From assembly GCF_004521965.1 (NCBI RefSeq), contig NZ_SDGK01000037.1, forward strand, positions 45,223-109,222: a DNA stretch of 64,000 bases, written 5' to 3'. The position numbers were made by a program, and so were the translations under genes. This DNA comes from Weissella cibaria (GTDB lineage Bacteria > Bacillota > Bacilli > Lactobacillales > Lactobacillaceae). Of this stretch, positions 62,401 through 64,000 are shown piece by piece. Under the pieces are notes generated by a model, which made no database searches, was not told the origin of the DNA, and worked only from the letters and a program-made list of their open reading frames with translations. The stretch's first letter is position 1; each line of letters starts with the position of its first letter.

Positions 62401-63037
62401 CAACAGCCCCAAGATTAGGCAAAAGCTTTTTAAACGACCCATTTACATTCGTAAAGCGGTACGTTGGCGCAAACAAATAAACGTCGTCATATTTTTCAAT
62501 AAAGTCTAATGCGCCGTTATCCGTACGCATATTCTCCAATTGATACACTTGATTTCGCGGATAACCGCCACGAATAATTTGTGACTCATCTAACGGCATA
62601 TCTTCGATAAAATGGTCTTCCATAGCTTTCGAAGTAGCCAAGAATTTGAGGTTGTTTTTATACAATTCGAAGTTTCGCACGTACTTTCGCACGATGCTTT
62701 CTGCAAGAGCAGACTCAGCCCCTAAAGCAAGTTCGATGTGCTTAAGTCCAACCCCATGCCACAGATTAATAATTTTGATGTTAGGGTTCATTTCTGTGGG
62801 ATATTTTTCACGGAAATTTTCTGTTATATACACATCCGCGTTACTAAATAAGCCCCGTGCCTTCTTACTATTTGACACAACCGCGTGATATCCTAGGCTA
62901 GACACAAGCGCTGCATCCTGCTCTGAATCAGCAACCCACCAAACTTCATGCGTTTTGGCAGAATATTCTGCCATATACATCATCAAAGCTTTTGGGTTAC
63001 CTTGCCATTTATAAGATCCAAATAACCAAAGTTTCAT
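59432..63037 (-). CDS. multidomain teichoic acid protein: glycerophosphotransferase + HAD-like + SH3-like repeats
   Basis: This 1201-residue protein has three parts. Residues 1-350 are a TagF/TarL-type domain with His in INLWHGVGLKHIEL (His94), IIKLHPFML (His228) and VIDYSSIFYDM. Residues 370-600 are HAD-like with FDIFDTLIRR (Asp377), VSDMYLPK (Ser505), Lys540 in GYQKSTG and HHGDNKRADG; the usual second Asp of DxDx(T/V) is Phe379, as in some dehalogenases. Residues 600-1000 hold a conserved region with VYFISRDGYYLKQI, resembling COG5610-type HAD proteins in surface loci. Two repeats of an SH3-like type (RLRTRFGYITAHVNYV, RLKTANGYITANKNYV) end the protein. It is co-transcribed with the TagF-like gene downstream. 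Confidence 0.75.
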   Translation of the reverse strand: MKLWLFGSYKWQGNPKALMMYMAEYSAKTHEVWWVADSEQDAALVSSLGYHAVVSNSKKARGLFSNADVYITENFREKYPTEMNPNIKIINLWHGVGLKHIELALGAESALAESIVRKYVRNFELYKNNLKFLATSKAMEDHFIEDMPLDESQIIRGGYPRNQVYQLENMRTDNGALDFIEKYDDVYLFAPTYRFTNVNGSFKKLLPNLGAVAQKMADSNSLFIIKLHPFMLEDPEYLAALEEYEDDENIYFWDDKYDVYEIFNKITVGVIDYSSIFYDMLESGIERFIRYIPDYDQYVNDLELVGDYFELTDGIDAYSFAEFTGLLGSNLPVITKKADLLNYFFEYDAGSSVDALIEKIDNAVLNKKEYKTLHTFDIFDTLIRRNTVDPEGIFYLVQKKMATYSGNRFSNYLIENYPVIRHQVEFDLRDVFRKTTFERDTDKIEVTLSQILDRLKNNFDLDDQQVQLLYNAEVEAEIEAVEPIQSRIDELHALQAEGADVYLVSDMYLPKDVIKKMIAQADESLVNIPLYVSSEIGYQKSTGRLFTYIFFDKKYEYAEWIHHGDNKRADGTVPRRIGINTVNHDMDSFLPFEETLINKAPNDIKYDMFKLATAMHRYRWSHVNDEEMTFDSSKYFAFAYVGSILVPYVDWAINDAIRRGYQTVYFISRDGYYLKQIADVLIEKNNLNIKSEFVYGSRKAWRVPSFINEVDPASFTPFGMFSNMDTFEDLVKASQLSEKELLHLIPDLKGYKNEPTLRGDIAIGIRQLFENSDEYKERLLNIATERRGIVREYLQQTINFDEKFAFVEFWGRGYTQDTVTRLLIDAAGKEVDNPFYYVRNYTPDYGRSIRHRFTQMPVNFTDFESIFATTPYKSIPGYYYGENGKVEPVFESQWNEYNEDISAGIQQFAAEFSKLGFSGNDTIQRYVAETVYQYYFDNPQDQFIADVFANYKDNVSMYGDTQEFAPALSADVVLSNSIAELKQMTKNLEISLSRSTDEAREAFEIRQKIEKLPVKKLKQRDALFPKNDLSNYIVPKKLPAQVVLLKGQFAYASVGWNKNSKKQEELSAFTILEVSSVEWTATGVPRLRTRFGYITAHVNYVATLRDDIDQYIYENVKQVTVVTPTYYYRTVAFGRPDRIDEQAKRGQKIDVLAVEWTKNGTPRLKTANGYITANKNYVSIDPKMTALRKKAVKGIVERLTK

Positions 63038-63094
63038 TTACTTACTCCATACTATTTCTAAAAGCCCTATCCCAAACTAGAGCACATATCAAGA

Positions 63095-63100
63095 ATTATA
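63095..63100 (-). promoter_or_regulatory. -10 element of the fusion-gene operon
   Basis: TATAAT on the minus strand, 58 bases before the start codon; GGAG precedes the ATG by seven bases. The -35 is weak, with only AT-rich sequence at the right distance. Confidence 0.45.
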
Positions 63101-63230
63101 CACTAACGTAACGTTTCTTTTAATATGAAAAAAATTGGCTATCATTCCAAAGTGATAATGTCTCATTAGTTCAAAAAACAAAGCGTCCTTCTGATATTCT
63201 CATATATAGAGTTTATTGAAGGAAAATGGA

Positions 63231-64000
63231 TTGGTGCGGAAAGTTGAATTAACACTCATGGAATTAGATAAATATAATGCAATGAAGGCTCTAGTCGATG
63301 GCAAGAGTAACGTCAAAGCGACCGCTTTGAAGATAGGTAGATCAACTAGAACTGCGAACCGTTTGAAGCATGAATATATCGCCAACGGAAAGAAAGCTTT
63401 CCGCCACGGAAACAAGAACAGCCGGAAGGTTTCAAGTGCAACTGAGCATCGCATTGCTAATTGGTTTGGACAAACCGGATGCCAGGATATGTCCGTCACC
63501 CACTTCACTGAGCATTTGCGTAGCGACAAGCAACTTGATTTATCTGTTGAAACTGTTCGTAAGATTCTGCTAGCACACAACATCATCACGAATCATTCCC
63601 AACGAAAGACTGTCCGTGCAGTAAATAAAAATCTTGAAACGAAGTTTAACGGCGGAGTTGTTTTCACCCCACTTGAGGCAGCGACATTCCAAACCGTAAA
63701 AGGGATTGATTATAGCAACACCCACCCTAGTCGTGAACGTGTAAAGTACATGGGTGAATTGGTTCAAATGGACGCTTCCAAGGAAAACTGGTTTGGGGCA
63801 AACAAAAACACGCTTCACGTAGCAATTGACGACGCTACCAGCACAACTGTCGGCGCATGGTTTCACCCGGAAGAAACATTGCGGGGTTACTTGTATGTCT
63901 TTGAACATATCTTAGGACAATACGGTGTGCCTGGTAAGATATTGAGGGCGCTGATGTCAAGATTATGGACAGGTTTTTTCGGCACCGCAAGGTGCCGCTA
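63231..64000 (+). CDS. IS1202-like (ISNCY-type) transposase, partial and possibly interrupted
   Basis: The plus-strand frame starts at TTG 63231 or GTG 63234 with AAGGA ten bases upstream and runs beyond the window. The N-terminus has a helix-turn-helix (KSNVKATALKIGRSTRTANRL), KKAFRHGNKNS, and the rve-type catalytic regions GELVQMDASKENWF and HVAIDDATSTTVGAWF. This is the style of IS1202-family transposases. After YGVPGKI (about 63941) the reading no longer looks like a transposase: GCGCTGATGTCAAGATTATG follows, so a second insertion or a truncation is suspected. Confidence 0.75.
   Translation, partial: MVRKVELTLMELDKYNAMKALVDGKSNVKATALKIGRSTRTANRLKHEYIANGKKAFRHGNKNSRKVSSATEHRIANWFGQTGCQDMSVTHFTEHLRSDKQLDLSVETVRKILLAHNIITNHSQRKTVRAVNKNLETKFNGGVVFTPLEAATFQTVKGIDYSNTHPSRERVKYMGELVQMDASKENWFGANKNTLHVAIDDATSTTVGAWFHPEETLRGYLYVFEHILGQYGVPGKILRALMSRLWTGFFGTARCR

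Noticed and set aside
63200..63908. Minus-strand ORFs of up to 129 codons inside the transposase
   Set aside because: They are shadows of the plus-strand transposase frame, which has a motif-supported protein.
1..64000. CRISPR array, tRNA or rRNA genes, prophage genes
   Set aside because: No regular short repeat array, cloverleaf-like stretch, rRNA-like block or phage gene module was recognised on reading both strands.

Overview
The window looks like chromosomal DNA of a lactic acid bacterium of the Lactobacillaceae, most probably Weissella (W. confusa/cibaria type). The reasons are moderate GC, the hrcA-grpE-dnaK-dnaJ and lexA/ynzC/yneF gene neighbourhoods of low-GC Gram-positives, a KxYKxGKxW-type signal in a decayed surface protein, and a family of secreted wall proteins that share an aromatic repeat containing the string YTGFRFYMGTYYWF. 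The genus is inferred from protein style, not from a marker gene. No rRNA, tRNA or CRISPR array was seen.

Layout. Positions 1-8.7 kb are mixed: an MprF-like gene cut by the left edge, an alpha/beta hydrolase, an AI-2E family membrane protein, a YtrA-type regulator with its ABC exporter, a TetR-FetAB group, an aldo/keto reductase, then a scar made of a decayed KxYKxGKxW surface-protein gene and an IS3-family transposase remnant. From 8.8 kb to 63 kb every gene except lexA is on the minus strand. 8.8-16 kb holds a secreted NlpC/P60 protein, two acyltransferase-3 proteins, YneF, YnzC/DUF896, LexA, an LTA-synthase-type sulfatase and apt. 16-25 kb is housekeeping: recJ, rnz, two poorly known small genes and the HrcA heat-shock operon with two CIRCE operators.

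From about 25 kb to 63 kb the window is a cell-envelope locus. It contains (i) secreted wall proteins with one repeat type and different catalytic domains (NlpC/P60 twice counting the one at 8.9 kb, SLT-like, SGNH esterase, GH73, GH25); (ii) an exopolysaccharide gene set with priming transferase, two Wzz-Wzy pairs, a flippase, UDP-galactopyranose mutase, two galactofuranosyltransferase-like GT2 proteins, a GtrB-type GT2 beside a GT-C-like membrane protein, and a further acyltransferase; and (iii) wall teichoic acid genes: TagD, TarI/TarJ, LicD, TagGH and three CDP-glycerol glycerophosphotransferase-type proteins. The last of these is a 1201-residue fusion to a HAD-like region and C-terminal SH3-like repeats. 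The right edge is an IS1202-like transposase that seems to be interrupted itself.

The parts fit together as follows. The locus encodes both CDP-glycerol and CDP-ribitol precursor enzymes, polymerases and an exporter for wall teichoic acid, and a Galf-containing polysaccharide made by a Wzy route. The repeat-bearing hydrolases could be retained on the wall by one of these polymers. Nearly every transcription unit ends in a clear intrinsic terminator, so operons can be read from the sequence. The most unusual points are a LexA that has lost its catalytic serine and Ala-Gly cleavage site, a DnaJ without its zinc-finger domain in the normal dnaK operon, the triple-domain teichoic acid protein, a LicD protein embedded in a CDP-ribitol operon, and tagD in one operon with wzz and wzy.
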